Numbered from the stretch's first letter, positions 52,908 through 62,548 are shown. The stretch is DNA of 64,000 bases from Halomicrobium katesii DSM 19301 (GCF_000379085.1 NZ_KB905378.1:269801-333800), one strand, 5' to 3'. The notes: generated from the sequence alone by a model not told the origin. Numbers and translations are program-made.

Positions 52908-53873
52908 ATGAGCGAAGTTCTCGTCAGCGACGACCCGATGCTCGATCCCGGCGTGCTCGCCGACGCGTTGCCCGACGCGACGATCCGAACCGAACCGCTG
53001 CCCGACGAGCGCGCCATCGTCGCGGCCGCTCGCGACGCCGCGGCGCTGGTGGTCGACGTGAACACGCCGGTGCCCGCGGGCGTCTTCGAGCAGCTGCCCG
53101 CACTCCAGATCGTCGCTCGCGCGGGCGTCGGCTTCGAGAACGTCGACGTGAAGGCCGCGGCCGAACACGACGTGGTCGTCACCAACGTCCCGGAGTACTG
53201 TACCGACGAGGTCGCGACCCACGGGCTGGCGCTCCTGTTGGACTGCGTGCGAAAGATCGCCGAGTACGACCGCGCGACCGCGGCCGGCGAGTGGGCCTGG
53301 GAGGACGGGCGACCGGTCCACCGGTTCCCCGACACGACGCTCGGGCTCGTCTCCTTCGGCCCGATCGCGCGCCGACTCCGCGAGCGCGTTCGCGGGTTCG
53401 ACCTCGACGTGATCGCGTACGATCCCTACGTCGATCCCGAGGAGATGGCCGCGGCCGACGTAGAGGGAGTCTCCTTCGAGGAGCTGCTCGCGCGGGCGGA
53501 TCACGTCTCCCTGCACGCGCCCCTGACCGACGAGACCGAGGGACTGATCGACGCCGACGCGCTCGGGGCCATGCGGGACCACGCGATCGTCGTCAACACC
53601 GCCCGCGGCGGTCTGATCGACGAGGCGGCGCTGGCCGACGCACTCGCGGACGGCGCGATCGGCGCTGCCGGGCTCGACGTGTCCCGCCGCGAGCCCCCGG
53701 CCGACGACAGCCCGCTGCGCGCGCTCGACAACTGCATCCTGACGCCACACGCCGGCTGGTACTCCGTCGAGGCGCGCGAGGAGCTCAACGAGACCGTGGC
53801 TCGCAACGTCGCGGCCGCGCTGGACGGCGAGACGCCGCCGAACCGAATCGACCCGGACCTCGACTGGCTCTGA
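52908..53873 (+). CDS. D-2-hydroxyacid dehydrogenase (CtBP-like)
   Basis: A 321-residue NAD(P)-dependent dehydrogenase of the 2-hydroxyacid family. VARAGVGFENVDVKAA, LGLVSFGPIARRLRERV (dinucleotide loop, with Ser-Phe-Gly in place of the usual Gly run), VNTARGGLIDEAAL (catalytic Arg), LDVSRREPP (Glu) and LTPHAGWYS (His) are the expected motifs. This pattern is closest to C-terminal-binding-protein-like enzymes. A TATA box (gatttttacc, 52876-52885) supports ATG 52908. Substrate unknown. Confidence 0.9.
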   Translation: MSEVLVSDDPMLDPGVLADALPDATIRTEPLPDERAIVAAARDAAALVVDVNTPVPAGVFEQLPALQIVARAGVGFENVDVKAAAEHDVVVTNVPEYCTDEVATHGLALLLDCVRKIAEYDRATAAGEWAWEDGRPVHRFPDTTLGLVSFGPIARRLRERVRGFDLDVIAYDPYVDPEEMAAADVEGVSFEELLARADHVSLHAPLTDETEGLIDADALGAMRDHAIVVNTARGGLIDEAALADALADGAIGAAGLDVSRREPPADDSPLRALDNCILTPHAGWYSVEAREELNETVARNVAAALDGETPPNRIDPDLDWL

Positions 53874-53924
53874 CCGTCCTCGTCGTCGTGGCTTTTTATC
53901 CGAGCACGCCAACGACCCTAGCGA

Positions 53925-54848
53925 ATGGCGAATCCGATCGACAAATACGTCAAGACGCTGTTGACCTCCTACACGGTCATCATCGTCGTCGCCCTCCTGA
54001 TCGGTGCCACGGTCGGCCCCGCCGTCTCGTCGGCGCTGTTCCAGAGCGACGACGAGGGGACGATCGCCGCCGTGACCATCCAGGGACCGATCAGCGGCCC
54101 CACCGCCGACGAGGTGACCCGGCAACTCCGAACGCTTCGGACGGACGATTCGATCGACGCCGTGGTCCTTCGCATCGACAGCGGCGGTGGGAGCGTCGCG
54201 GCGAGTGAGGCACAGTACCGGGCGGTCAAGCGACTCGCCCGCGAGAAACCGGTCGTCACGAGCGTCCGGGGCGTCGCGGCCTCGGGTGCGTACTACACGG
54301 CCCTGCCCAGCGACGAGATCTACGCGACGCCGGGCGGACTGGTCGGGAGCGTCGGCGTACGCGCCCTGATTCCCCAGCCCGACGGCGTCCCCCGCTCCGT
54401 GACGACCGGCCCCGACAAGGCCGGCGGGCTCACCGGTGACGACATCCGTGGCCAGGTCGAGACGCTCAAGCGCTCGTTCGTCGATTCGGTGTACGCCGAA
54501 CGCGGCGATCGACTCTCCCTGTCGCGGACGGAGCTGACGAACGCGAAGGTGTACTCCGGCGCGGCCGCCGTCGACAACGGACTCGCCGACGAGATCGGCG
54601 GACTGGAGACGGCCATCGCCGCCGCGGCGGAGAAGGCGGGCCTCGACTCCTACGACGTGGTGTACCGCTCGACGACGCCCGGCGTGCTCTCTTTGCTGCT
54701 CGGATCGGACGCCAACAGCACCGACGCCGGCCAGGTCGATCGCGCGTCGCTGTTGACGACGCGTGGCATCGAACGCCCCCAGTACCTGATGCTCTGGGGC
54801 GATCTGAACACGTCCGCTCGGGAGGTGCGTGCCAGTGGAGCTGCGTGA
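53925..54848 (+). CDS. sppA: Signal peptide peptidase SppA (S49 serine protease)
   Basis: A 307-residue membrane protease with an N-terminal helix (residues 14-38), then the ClpP-like fold: VVLRIDSGGGSVAAS and GVAASGAYYTA with nucleophile Ser120, and TTGPDKAGG with Lys165 as the general base, a Ser/Lys dyad. It removes signal peptides or damaged membrane peptides. The leaderless-type box GCTTTTTATCC at about 53889-53899 supports ATG 53925. It overlaps the next gene by 20 bp. Confidence 0.9.
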   Translation: MANPIDKYVKTLLTSYTVIIVVALLIGATVGPAVSSALFQSDDEGTIAAVTIQGPISGPTADEVTRQLRTLRTDDSIDAVVLRIDSGGGSVAASEAQYRAVKRLAREKPVVTSVRGVAASGAYYTALPSDEIYATPGGLVGSVGVRALIPQPDGVPRSVTTGPDKAGGLTGDDIRGQVETLKRSFVDSVYAERGDRLSLSRTELTNAKVYSGAAAVDNGLADEIGGLETAIAAAAEKAGLDSYDVVYRSTTPGVLSLLLGSDANSTDAGQVDRASLLTTRGIERPQYLMLWGDLNTSAREVRASGAA

Positions 54849-55719
54849 CGCGGCGCTCAAAGCCGGCGTCTTCGTCGCCGTGTTCCTGGTCGTCGCCACC
54901 CTGACCGGGCTCGGATCGATCCCCGTCCCGGTCGACGGGAACGAGACCGCGCCCCTGACCGTCCAGAGCCATCAGCCCGAGGCGATCCTCGCGGACTCGT
55001 CGGCCGAAGCCGGCGAGATCGAGCCCGACGCGACCGCGAGCGAGAAGACCGTCGTCATCGACCAGAGCCACAACAACAGCGTCGCGCCCGGCGACATCAG
55101 CCCGCTCGTCACGAGCCTGACGGCGGCCGGTCACGACGTACAGTTCTACACCGACGCGATGGCCGACCGCCAGTCCCTCGGCGAGACGCTCTCGGATGCC
55201 GACGCGTTCGTCGTGGTCGCCCCGAACGACCAGTACAACGAGAGCGAACGGCGTCGCGTCGAGCAGTTCGCCGACGACGGCGGTCGCGTGCTGCTGGTCA
55301 ACGAACCCCCGCGACAGGCCGCTCGCGGGGCCACCGCGTCGACCCCGATGACGAATCTCGCCGGAGCCTTCGGGCTCGGATTCGACGGCGGCTACCTCTA
55401 CGATCTGCGCGAGTACGACACCAACCACCGGGCCGTCTACGCGACCCCAACGAGCGAGACGGCGCTGACGGAGGGTGTCGACCGAGTCACGGCGTACACC
55501 GCTCGCCCGGTCGTCGGTGGCTCCTCGCTGCTCGATACCAACGAATCGACCGCGCTCTCGACGACCCGTCGTCAGGCGCGGTACTCGGTGCTCGCCCGTC
55601 AGGGCAACGCCGTCGCGCTGGGCGATCGCTCACTGCTGGGCCCGGACTACGCCTACACCGCCGACAACGAAGTGTTGATCGGGAATCTGATCGAGTTCCT
55701 GGTCTCGGGCTCGCGGTAG
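54829..55719 (+). CDS. DUF4350-type membrane-anchored protein
   Basis: A 296-residue protein: N-terminal helix (residues 10-28), then a DUF4350-like GATase-fold domain (VVIDQSHNNSVAPGDIS, DAFVVVAPNDQYNESE, DDGGRVLLVNEPP, NAVALGDRSLLGPDYA). It is coupled to sppA through a 20-bp overlap, indicating a shared membrane-quality or export role. The catalytic Cys of GATases is absent, so it is probably a binding domain. GTG 54829 or 54835. Confidence 0.75.
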   Translation: MPVELRDAALKAGVFVAVFLVVATLTGLGSIPVPVDGNETAPLTVQSHQPEAILADSSAEAGEIEPDATASEKTVVIDQSHNNSVAPGDISPLVTSLTAAGHDVQFYTDAMADRQSLGETLSDADAFVVVAPNDQYNESERRRVEQFADDGGRVLLVNEPPRQAARGATASTPMTNLAGAFGLGFDGGYLYDLREYDTNHRAVYATPTSETALTEGVDRVTAYTARPVVGGSSLLDTNESTALSTTRRQARYSVLARQGNAVALGDRSLLGPDYAYTADNEVLIGNLIEFLVSGSR

Positions 55720-55741
55720 CGGGCGTTCACGTCTCTGCTCG

Positions 55742-56680
55742 TCACTCTCTGAAACCGGCAGCGACGGCGGCGAGACCGTCTTCGTACGTCGGATACTCGG
55801 GCTCCCAGCCGGTGGCTTCGCGGAACGCCTCGTTCGACGTTGGCATGGAACTCGTCAAGAAACGGACGTTGTCTCTGCCGACGAACAGCCGAGCGAGCCA
55901 GCCGGGCATCCGACCGGGCTGTTCGGCGTCGAGGTGGTCAGCGAACGTTCCGAGGAAGTCGGCCAGCGTGACCGGTTCGTCGTCGACGACGTGGTACGTT
56001 CCCTCGACGCCCTCTTCGACAGCTGCGACGAACGCGCTCGCGGCGTCGTCGACGTGTATCGGCGAGAGAACGACGTCTTTCCGTCCCAGTAGTCCACCAC
56101 CGACGACCGGCATGTCGCCGCTTTCGAGGTTCTCCGCGATGGTCGCGGTCTGCTCGGCGTCGGCGGCGTAGAACCACCCACACCGGAGGATCGTCGTATC
56201 GAACTGGCCGTTCTCAGCGGCCGCCGCCGCGATGTCCTCCGCGTCGGCGGCCGATTCGGTCGTGCGGTCGGTGTTTCGCGGTGCGGACTCGTCGAACGGC
56301 GAGCCGTCGGGCTGACGGGCGACCCAGACGACGCTCTGCTGGACGTACTGGTCCGCGCCGACGCGTGTGGCTGCGGTGGTGAGACTCTCGACGCCCGCAC
56401 GCCGGAGCCGATCGTTTTGCTCCCAGTCTCCCGCGCTCGGTTTCGTCGCCGTCGGGATCGCAGTCGCGGCGTGGATCACCACGTCTGCGCCAGTCGCTCC
56501 GTCGACCAGCGACTCCGTGTCGAACAGATCTCCGCGGTGGGGTTCCCCGCCACGATCTCGCACGATCTCGTCGCCCCGCTCGTCTCGGGTCAAACCGACC
56601 ACGGTGTGGCCGTGTGCGCCACACCGATCGACCAGTCGTTTGCCCAGATCACCCGTCGCGCCGGCGACGAAGACCCTCAT
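55742..56680 (-). CDS. NAD(P)-dependent epimerase/dehydratase family protein
   Basis: A 312-residue extended short-chain dehydrogenase-like protein. MRVFVAGATGDLGKRLV has the Rossmann GxxGxxG loop, DVVIHAATAIP follows, and FLGTFADHL and GYW-type C-terminal motifs are family-like. The catalytic YxxxK is not obvious, so it may be an atypical (NmrA-like) member. ATG 56680. Substrate unknown. Confidence 0.82.
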   Translation of the reverse strand: MRVFVAGATGDLGKRLVDRCGAHGHTVVGLTRDERGDEIVRDRGGEPHRGDLFDTESLVDGATGADVVIHAATAIPTATKPSAGDWEQNDRLRRAGVESLTTAATRVGADQYVQQSVVWVARQPDGSPFDESAPRNTDRTTESAADAEDIAAAAAENGQFDTTILRCGWFYAADAEQTATIAENLESGDMPVVGGGLLGRKDVVLSPIHVDDAASAFVAAVEEGVEGTYHVVDDEPVTLADFLGTFADHLDAEQPGRMPGWLARLFVGRDNVRFLTSSMPTSNEAFREATGWEPEYPTYEDGLAAVAAGFRE

Positions 56681-56840
56681 ACGAGGTTCCGGACGTGGCT
56701 CGAATATACTTCTGTCTATCCGGTGTCACTCCGAACGGCCACTTCTCTATCGCGGTATGTGATTTATCTGTGCCCGCTGCTCTCACCTGTCGCTCCGATT
56801 TCGCTCGGCCGTCGTCTACACATCCAGAAATCCGCCGTTC

Positions 56841-56922
56841 ATACGGAAAGTTGTAGGTCTTTACCAGATCGACCACACGCCGTCGTGCGGTCGACTGGGT
56901 AAACGCCTACAACCGTCCGTAT
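56841..56922. repeat. Family A palindromic intergenic element, copy 5
   Basis: The left end is ATACGGAAAGTTGTAGG, and the right end CCTACAACCGTCCGTAT abuts the Rio2 gene, whose stop TGA (minus strand) completes TGATACGG. It differs from copy 4 at only a few central positions, where both copies keep the stem paired. Confidence 0.85.
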
Positions 56923-57827
56923 CAGTCGTGGTCAGACAGCGACTCGAACTCGCCTGCGAGCAACGCGTCGGCGACAGCGTCGACCTCGATGTCGTCGACG
57001 AACCGGGGGTATTTCCGCTGGAAGTACCCGAGGATGTTCTCCACGTCGCGGGCCAGCAACTCGTCGGCGTTCGCGTGGTCGGTGAGCACGGCCTGGGGCC
57101 AGTCGAAGATCGTGATCCCGTCGGAGCCGACGAACACGTTGTACTCGCTCATGTCCGCGTGGACGTACCCGTCGTCGTAGGCCGTCCCCATCTCCGTGAG
57201 TATCAGTTCCAGCACGGGTCGCACCTGCTGGTCGTCGAGTTTCGTTCGCGAGAGCTCGACGCCGTCGATCTTCTCCATGACGATCGCGTGGCGGTTGGTG
57301 TCGATCGGCTGGGGGACCCGAACCTCCGGGTACAGCGCCTCCAGTGCGTCGTACTCGCGCTCGGCGGCCTTCCGTGCGGTGTACTGCCAGGAGACGTGAT
57401 CGCGGTCGGCGGTGTACTCTCGTTCCTTGTTGACTTCCCGGAACTGGGTGTACCCCTCGCGGTGGAACTTCAGGGCCATTGGCTTGTAGGAGCTGACTTC
57501 GAACACGTCGCTCTCTTTGCCGACTCCCAGCGGGGCACCGAAGCCCTCGATCGTTCCGCGTTCGACGAGCGCGTGCAACGCGAGGGCGTCGTACCCCTCG
57601 AAGGTGAGTTTGAACCCCTCGTACTGCATGGTCTTGCGCTCCAGGAAGCCCCGATCTTCACAGCGGTCCAGTCGGTAGTCCACGTCTTCGGCGGTCAGTC
57701 GCGAGAACTGCGGGAGCTTCTCGCGGTCGACGTACTCCGAGAAGCGCATTCCCTGCTCGACGCCCGAGAGGAGATGAAAGTCCTCGGGTTCGAGATCTGC
57801 CATCTCGCGTGCGACGTTCTGGACCAT
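56922..57827 (-). CDS. rio2: RIO2-type serine/threonine kinase/ATPase
   Basis: A 301-residue protein that in archaea and eukaryotes takes part in 40S/30S subunit maturation. Residues 1-90 form the RIO2 winged-helix domain; GVGKESDVFE (101-110) is the ATP loop; YVHADMSEYNVF has catalytic Asp225; TIFDWPQAV has metal Asp242. Length is typical. ATG 57827 follows an AT-rich 'ttatac' about 26-34 bp upstream on its strand. The stop is part of a family A element. Confidence 0.93.
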   Translation of the reverse strand: MVQNVAREMADLEPEDFHLLSGVEQGMRFSEYVDREKLPQFSRLTAEDVDYRLDRCEDRGFLERKTMQYEGFKLTFEGYDALALHALVERGTIEGFGAPLGVGKESDVFEVSSYKPMALKFHREGYTQFREVNKEREYTADRDHVSWQYTARKAAEREYDALEALYPEVRVPQPIDTNRHAIVMEKIDGVELSRTKLDDQQVRPVLELILTEMGTAYDDGYVHADMSEYNVFVGSDGITIFDWPQAVLTDHANADELLARDVENILGYFQRKYPRFVDDIEVDAVADALLAGEFESLSDHD

Positions 57828-58275
57828 TAGCGCCCCGTAATCGTCCGACTCGTATAAGTTCGGCGCGTCGGGCGTGCAGCCAGTAATAAATCAGATAGCG
57901 CTATATTGAATTGCCGTCGGCGCTGGCAACTGAGCACTCGACGACCAGTGTCGGTTCGGGGAGATCGCTTCTGGACGACCGGGCGGCGTCTCTGTCTCTA
58001 TCGGTCTCCAGTTCCAGACGCACCGTCGACGCCACGGCGGGGCCTCGCCGGCCGGACCACTGTGGCGTCTCCAACCTCGCTCTCGGACCGGGCGACTCAT
58101 ACTGCCGGCTGTCACTGTTGCAAGAGATTCGCGATCACGGGTCGCGACATTCGTTACAGACGGGCAGCCGGCAGTATCACGACTTCCGACGTTCTGTGAA
58201 CCCGGTCACTCGCTGTATCGGTCACCGCAGACAGCGTTCGAGGGCCGAGAAAACCACTGAACCCTCGATACCCTC
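57828..58275. other. 448-bp intergenic region with family B element
   Basis: Apart from the rio2 promoter at the left and the family B copy at 58099-58177, no coding region is supported. AT-rich 'taataaatcag' at ~57881-57891 and 'gcgctatattgaattgcc' at ~57898-57915 may be further promoters. Confidence 0.5.
58099..58177. repeat. Family B palindromic intergenic element, copy 3
   Basis: ATACTGCCGGCTGT (58099-58112) and GCAGCCGGCAGTAT (58164-58177) match at 13 of 14 positions as inverted repeats. The inner stem is ATTCGCGATCACGGGTCGCGACATT.. shape. Confidence 0.8.
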
Positions 58276-60513
58276 TCAGAACAGCCGTTCGAGCAGCCCC
58301 CGGTCCCGGTGGGTCTCCGCGAGGAGGACCGAACACTCCACGTCGTCGACGACATCCAGCACGAGTGACTTGGAGACGAGCCGACGCAGTAGGCCTTCCT
58401 CGGTCGCACCGATGAGGAGGAGCGTCGCGTCGTCGGCAGCGTTGCGGATGGCCGTCTCGATGTCGCCGGATTTGACGAGCCGTTCGGCGTCCGTCAACCC
58501 GTGTTCGACTGCCCACTCTTCGAGGAACTGCGCTCCCGCCTCGGGATCGTCGTCGACGTTGAGCAACGTCACTTCGGAGTCGTACTCCGCTTGCAGCAAC
58601 TTTGCGACGGTCGCCGACAGCTCGGAGTCCGGACCGCCGGCTGTCGGGAGCAGAATGCGCGACGGATCGAACCCGCGATCACGGAAGACCAGGAAGTCAC
58701 AGGGGACCGACTCGGTGAGTTCGTCCATGGCTGACTCGGCCCGCCCCGGCGAGCCGTGTGCGTCCGGACCCCATCCCATCACGACGAGGTCGGCGGTGTG
58801 TGAGCGAGCGGCGTCGAAGATGGCCTCGTAGGACTTGTGCGAGATGATCGTGTTGGTCTCGACGTCGACGCCGAACGTCTCGGCGTCTTCTCGGGCGTTT
58901 GCGAGCAATCTCTCGGACGTTTCGTCGATCTCGTCGGATCTGTCGGCAGCGGCCGCAAGCGCTGTCTGGCTGGGAACGGTCACGATGTGGGTTGCGAGTA
59001 CGGAGCCACCGCGCTGTTTGGCGATAGCGCTCGCGAGGGTGATGAGGTCCTGCTCGTTCTCGGGATTGGCGAGCGGCACCATCACGCGGTACTGTCCACC
59101 GTCGGGTTGGACGCCGGCAGCGGCGCTGACTGCCGCGTCGGGCAGCTCTTCGGAGCGCGAAATGATGTGTTTCGAGAGGATTCCCTGCTTTTCCGCGCGT
59201 GAACGGGCGTAAAGCCCGTACCACAGGACCGCTGCCGCGGCGATGCCAAAGGAGAGCAACAGCGCGTCTCCGGCGACGAACACCAGCAACGCAAAGGAGA
59301 ACACGACACCGAGGATCGGCAAGAGGGGGTACAGCGGCACCACGAAGTCCGGGGTGTACTCTTCGGGATTCACGTAGCGCATCACGATGAGTGCGAGGTT
59401 CAGTAGCCCGTAGATGATGAGGTGGAGCCCCGACGCGGCACCCGACAGCAGCGTTATGTCGCCGATCACGATGAACAGGAGAATGAGCCCCCCGGTGATG
59501 CTGATCGCCCTGTAGGGGGTACCATAGCGTGGGTGAATCTCGTTGAGGGCCGGCGTGACGATTTTGTCACGTCCCATGGCGAAGTTGATACGCGACGACG
59601 CGAGGATCGACGCGTTCGCGCTGGAGGCGGTCGCGAGCAGGCCACCGAACAGCAGTGCCCCGCCCATCACGGCTCCCTGAATGTAGTCGCCGACCTCGAC
59701 GACGGCGATGGGGTTCTCGGCGTCGGAGCTGATGATGTCCGCGATGAACCCCTGTGGGACGGCCGCGCTCATGATCACCAACACCAGTGCATAGATGACG
59801 GTCACGATGACGACGCTGCCGATGACTGCCCGGGGCAGGTTCTTCCCGGGATCTTTGATCTCCTCGGCCACGCTCGTGATCTGGACGAAGCCGAGATACG
59901 AGACGAAGATGAGCCCCGTCGTCTCCAGTGTGGTGACCACGTCGGTCGCGGCCGGGAGGTTCGACGGCTCGGCCCGGAGCGTTCCCAGAAACGTGAACAC
60001 GGTGAGGATTCCGATGAGCAAGACGACGATGACGTTCTGTAGCCTGCCGGTCTCCTTGGCACCGACGTAGTTGATCAGGATGAAGAACGCACCACCGGCT
60101 AGCGCGGTCAGCTTGACGACGGTGATCGAGACCGGACCGACGCCGACGCTGCCCGAGAGTCCGAAGATGCGAGCGATGTACCGCCCGAAGCCGACCATGT
60201 AGAACGCGCTGGCGAAGGCGAGCCCGAGCCAGTTCGCCCAGCCGGCGACCGAGCCGAACAGCGGACCGAGGGCGTGGTTGACGTAGTAGTAGGCCCCGCC
60301 GGATCGAGGCATCGCGGTGCCGAGTTCACTCGCCGACAGCGCCGTAAACATCGCGATGACACCGCCCAAAACGAACGCGACCGACGCGAGCGATCCGGAC
60401 TTGAGAATCGCCTCTCCGGGGAGCACGAAGATGCCCGCGCCGATCATCGTCCCGACGCCGATCGTCAGGGCGGCAAGCGGCCCGAGGTCTTTGGCGAGTT
60501 CTTCCTCACTCAT
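58276..60513 (-). CDS. APC amino-acid permease fused to two UspA domains
   Basis: A 745-residue protein. Residues ~10-440 are an APC-superfamily transporter of about twelve helices (GVGTMIGAGIFVLPG near residue 19 is the substrate-site loop). Residues ~480-620 and ~625-745 are two universal-stress-like domains (VMVPLANPENEQDL, VVMGWGPDAHGSPG; RILLPTAGGPDSE, LLLIGATEEGLLRR) that could bind ATP and gate uptake. Fusions of this kind are known in haloarchaea. It overlaps the stand-alone USP gene by 8 bp; both are read from a promoter upstream of 60931. Confidence 0.9.
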   Translation of the reverse strand: MSEEELAKDLGPLAALTIGVGTMIGAGIFVLPGEAILKSGSLASVAFVLGGVIAMFTALSASELGTAMPRSGGAYYYVNHALGPLFGSVAGWANWLGLAFASAFYMVGFGRYIARIFGLSGSVGVGPVSITVVKLTALAGGAFFILINYVGAKETGRLQNVIVVLLIGILTVFTFLGTLRAEPSNLPAATDVVTTLETTGLIFVSYLGFVQITSVAEEIKDPGKNLPRAVIGSVVIVTVIYALVLVIMSAAVPQGFIADIISSDAENPIAVVEVGDYIQGAVMGGALLFGGLLATASSANASILASSRINFAMGRDKIVTPALNEIHPRYGTPYRAISITGGLILLFIVIGDITLLSGAASGLHLIIYGLLNLALIVMRYVNPEEYTPDFVVPLYPLLPILGVVFSFALLVFVAGDALLLSFGIAAAAVLWYGLYARSRAEKQGILSKHIISRSEELPDAAVSAAAGVQPDGGQYRVMVPLANPENEQDLITLASAIAKQRGGSVLATHIVTVPSQTALAAAADRSDEIDETSERLLANAREDAETFGVDVETNTIISHKSYEAIFDAARSHTADLVVMGWGPDAHGSPGRAESAMDELTESVPCDFLVFRDRGFDPSRILLPTAGGPDSELSATVAKLLQAEYDSEVTLLNVDDDPEAGAQFLEEWAVEHGLTDAERLVKSGDIETAIRNAADDATLLLIGATEEGLLRRLVSKSLVLDVVDDVECSVLLAETHRDRGLLERLF

Positions 60514-60931
60514 GGTTGTGTGGCAGGGCGATGACGGGACGTGTCGCCTTCGTCACCAGCTTCAGCGACACATCGCCGGAGAGAAACTGCATGAGCCGAT
60601 TCCCGCCACGGGACCGATAGGCGATCGAGGTGGCATCGACCTCGTCGGCGGCCGCGAAGATCGCTTGGACCACGTCCCGTCCGTAGGCAGTGTGCTCGTT
60701 GGCGTCGGGGAACACCGACCGGACGGCGGCGTACGACGCTTCGGCCACCTCTTCGGACTGTTCGACCGGTGATTTGTCCGGCACACCATCACCTTTCTCC
60801 ACGACGTGCAGCGCCGTCACCTGTTCCGGGTCGTACGGTTCGAGCGCTCTCGCCGTCGCCAACGCGTCATCGTCAGTAGCGACCGGCACCAGCACGTGTC
60901 CGAGGATATCTCTGCCGTTGGTGCTGTCCAT
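60506..60931 (-). CDS. UspA-family universal stress protein
   Basis: A 141-residue single-domain protein. HVLVPVATDDDALATARA begins the fold, ATSIAYRSRGGNRLMQFLSGDVSLKLV has the G-x-x-x-G...GS-x-x-x-K-type nucleotide region partly altered (SGDVS), and PVIALPHN ends it. It is translationally coupled to the permease-USP fusion, so it may assemble with its USP domains. Start ATG 60931; AT-rich 'gttaacag' on its strand lies about 25-30 bp upstream. Confidence 0.85.
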   Translation of the reverse strand: MDSTNGRDILGHVLVPVATDDDALATARALEPYDPEQVTALHVVEKGDGVPDKSPVEQSEEVAEASYAAVRSVFPDANEHTAYGRDVVQAIFAAADEVDATSIAYRSRGGNRLMQFLSGDVSLKLVTKATRPVIALPHNHE

Positions 60932-61048
60932 ACTAGTCAGTACAACGTCTCTCTGTTAACGGTGTGTATCTACCGGTTTCCGTAGTATCTCCGGCGGTCC
61001 TCTGAACGGCTCGGAGGGAGCCGGTGAGTCCTTCTCTGCGGCGTCGCG

Positions 61049-61720
61049 TTACGGCCCGAAACCGCCGGCAGAGAGTTCGTACGGATCGTAGTCGGGACGA
61101 CTGTCGGTCCCACGTGGGCAGTCGAAGCGCTCCCGATACTGCTCTCGACGCTCGCCGGCCCGTTCGGAGAACAGGAGCAAGACGCCGTAGGGCTGGCTGA
61201 ACGACGCGGCGTCGACCGGATCGGGATCGAGGAAGACGGCGTCGGTCGTCGGCGCGTCGGCGCTCGCGACGGTCGTCAGCTTCTCCTCCATCGGGAGCAG
61301 CCCGGCCAGGACCGACGGCACGAAACTCCCGCCGGGCAGTGGACTGCGGGGCTGCACCCAGCACTCTCCGACCGGCTGGCCGTCCGCTTCGATCACGCTG
61401 TGTGCCGGCCCACGGCTCTGCGTGTCCCAGGTCTCTCTGGCGATCTGGGGCAGTTCCACGTCGGTGGCGAACCCAACGTCGACGCCGTCGATCCGATCGA
61501 ACTCGCGCAGCGTCCAGGCCTCCTCCTCGTCCGTGGGATCTCCGGCGACTCGCCCTTCTATCAGGTCGCCCGTTTCGAGCCCGTCGATCGCGGGCTGTCG
61601 TTCCCCGTATCCCTGCTGGTAGATCGTGTAGAGTCGCGTCCCGTCGGTGTCGAAGAGGTTGACGTGGGGGACCGCCTCGACGACCCGATAGACCCGAAAG
61701 CGACTCGACCGCTCGTCCAT
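61049..61720 (-). CDS. Conserved haloarchaeal protein (DUF6663-like)
   Basis: A 223-residue acidic cytosolic protein starting at ATG 61720. The N-terminal half is beta-rich, with FRVYRVVEAVPHVNLFD and DLIEGRVAGDP suggesting an OB-like barrel; the C-terminus has YGVLLLFSERAGERREQYRERF. I know the family from haloarchaeal genomes without a function. The longer frame to 61909 overlaps the divergent gene and is rejected. Confidence 0.65.
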   Translation of the reverse strand: MDERSSRFRVYRVVEAVPHVNLFDTDGTRLYTIYQQGYGERQPAIDGLETGDLIEGRVAGDPTDEEEAWTLREFDRIDGVDVGFATDVELPQIARETWDTQSRGPAHSVIEADGQPVGECWVQPRSPLPGGSFVPSVLAGLLPMEEKLTTVASADAPTTDAVFLDPDPVDAASFSQPYGVLLLFSERAGERREQYRERFDCPRGTDSRPDYDPYELSAGGFGP

Positions 61721-61775
61721 ACGCCGACAACGCGCTCCGTCCCCATGTCCCCGTCGGTCCCGGAGCGGGGGGTTG

Positions 61776-62129
61776 ATGACGCTACCCGCCGAACGGCGGC
61801 CCGTGAACGGACCCGACGACACCGAACCGCCGTCGAACGACCCGACGATCAGCTGCCGGCGGTGTGGCCGCGAATGGGACCTCGGCGAGGAACTGGACGC
61901 CGTCGGCAACCAGGCCTTCGAGCAGTTCGCGCTGGACCATCGCCATCACACCGGCCACTTCCCCGACGGCGTCGCGACGTGGCGCGTCGAGTGTCGCCAC
62001 TGTCCGGAGACGGTCGAACGGATCGAAGAAGGTGGGGCAAAGCGGTGGGCTCACACCCACATCAGACACACGAACCACGCGGTGACAATCCACGGGACGG
62101 ACGGCACCGAGCGCGTCCTCGAACCCTAG
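61776..62129 (+). CDS. Small zinc-finger-like protein
   Basis: A 117-residue protein with two CxxC pairs, CRRCGREW (residues ~27-34) and CRHCPETV (~73-80), plus many His (DHRHHTGHF, HTHIRHTNHAV), which suggests one or two metal sites. GTG 61803 (NGPDDTEPPS) is an equally good start and may be the true one; no TATA decides. It converges on the thioesterase and overlaps its end by 4 bp. Function unknown. Confidence 0.65.
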   Translation: MTLPAERRPVNGPDDTEPPSNDPTISCRRCGREWDLGEELDAVGNQAFEQFALDHRHHTGHFPDGVATWRVECRHCPETVERIEEGGAKRWAHTHIRHTNHAVTIHGTDGTERVLEP

Positions 62130-62548
62130 AGCCCCTCGAACTCGCCGATCGATTCGCGCCAGCTGTCGGGGATCGGGACCGACGAACCCTGCCCGCGGTC
62201 GTAGGCGACCATCGTCGTCTCTCCGGTCGCGGCCACCTCGCCGTCGGCGGTCCGGATCTCGTACTCGAAGGGGAAGCTCTTCTCGCCGAGGCGCGGGACG
62301 CGGACGCCGACTGTGACCTCGTCTGCCAGTCGGATCGGGCGCTCGAAGTCCAGTTGGAGGTTCGCGACGACCATCCCGGTCTCCTCGCCGCTCCCGGTGA
62401 TATCGGCCGCCGCACCGCCGACGACGGTTTCGAGGTAGTCGACGCGGGCCTCCTCGACGTAGCTCCCGTAGAGCGCGTTGTTGACGTGACCGTACGTGTC
62501 CAGGTCGTTGTATCGCACGTCGACCGTCGTCGTGAACTCGAAGCTCAT
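62126..62548 (-). CDS. Hotdog-fold acyl-CoA thioesterase (4HBT family)
   Basis: A 140-residue enzyme with the hotdog thioesterase pattern: VRYNDLDTYGHVNNALYGSYVEEAR carries the catalytic Asp in the 4HBT motif, and RPIRLADEVTVGVRV is the second strand region. It probably hydrolyses acyl-CoAs. ATG 62548 overlaps the msrA stop by 4 bp, so it is in the msrA operon. Confidence 0.87.
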   Translation of the reverse strand: MSFEFTTTVDVRYNDLDTYGHVNNALYGSYVEEARVDYLETVVGGAAADITGSGEETGMVVANLQLDFERPIRLADEVTVGVRVPRLGEKSFPFEYEIRTADGEVAATGETTMVAYDRGQGSSVPIPDSWRESIGEFEGL

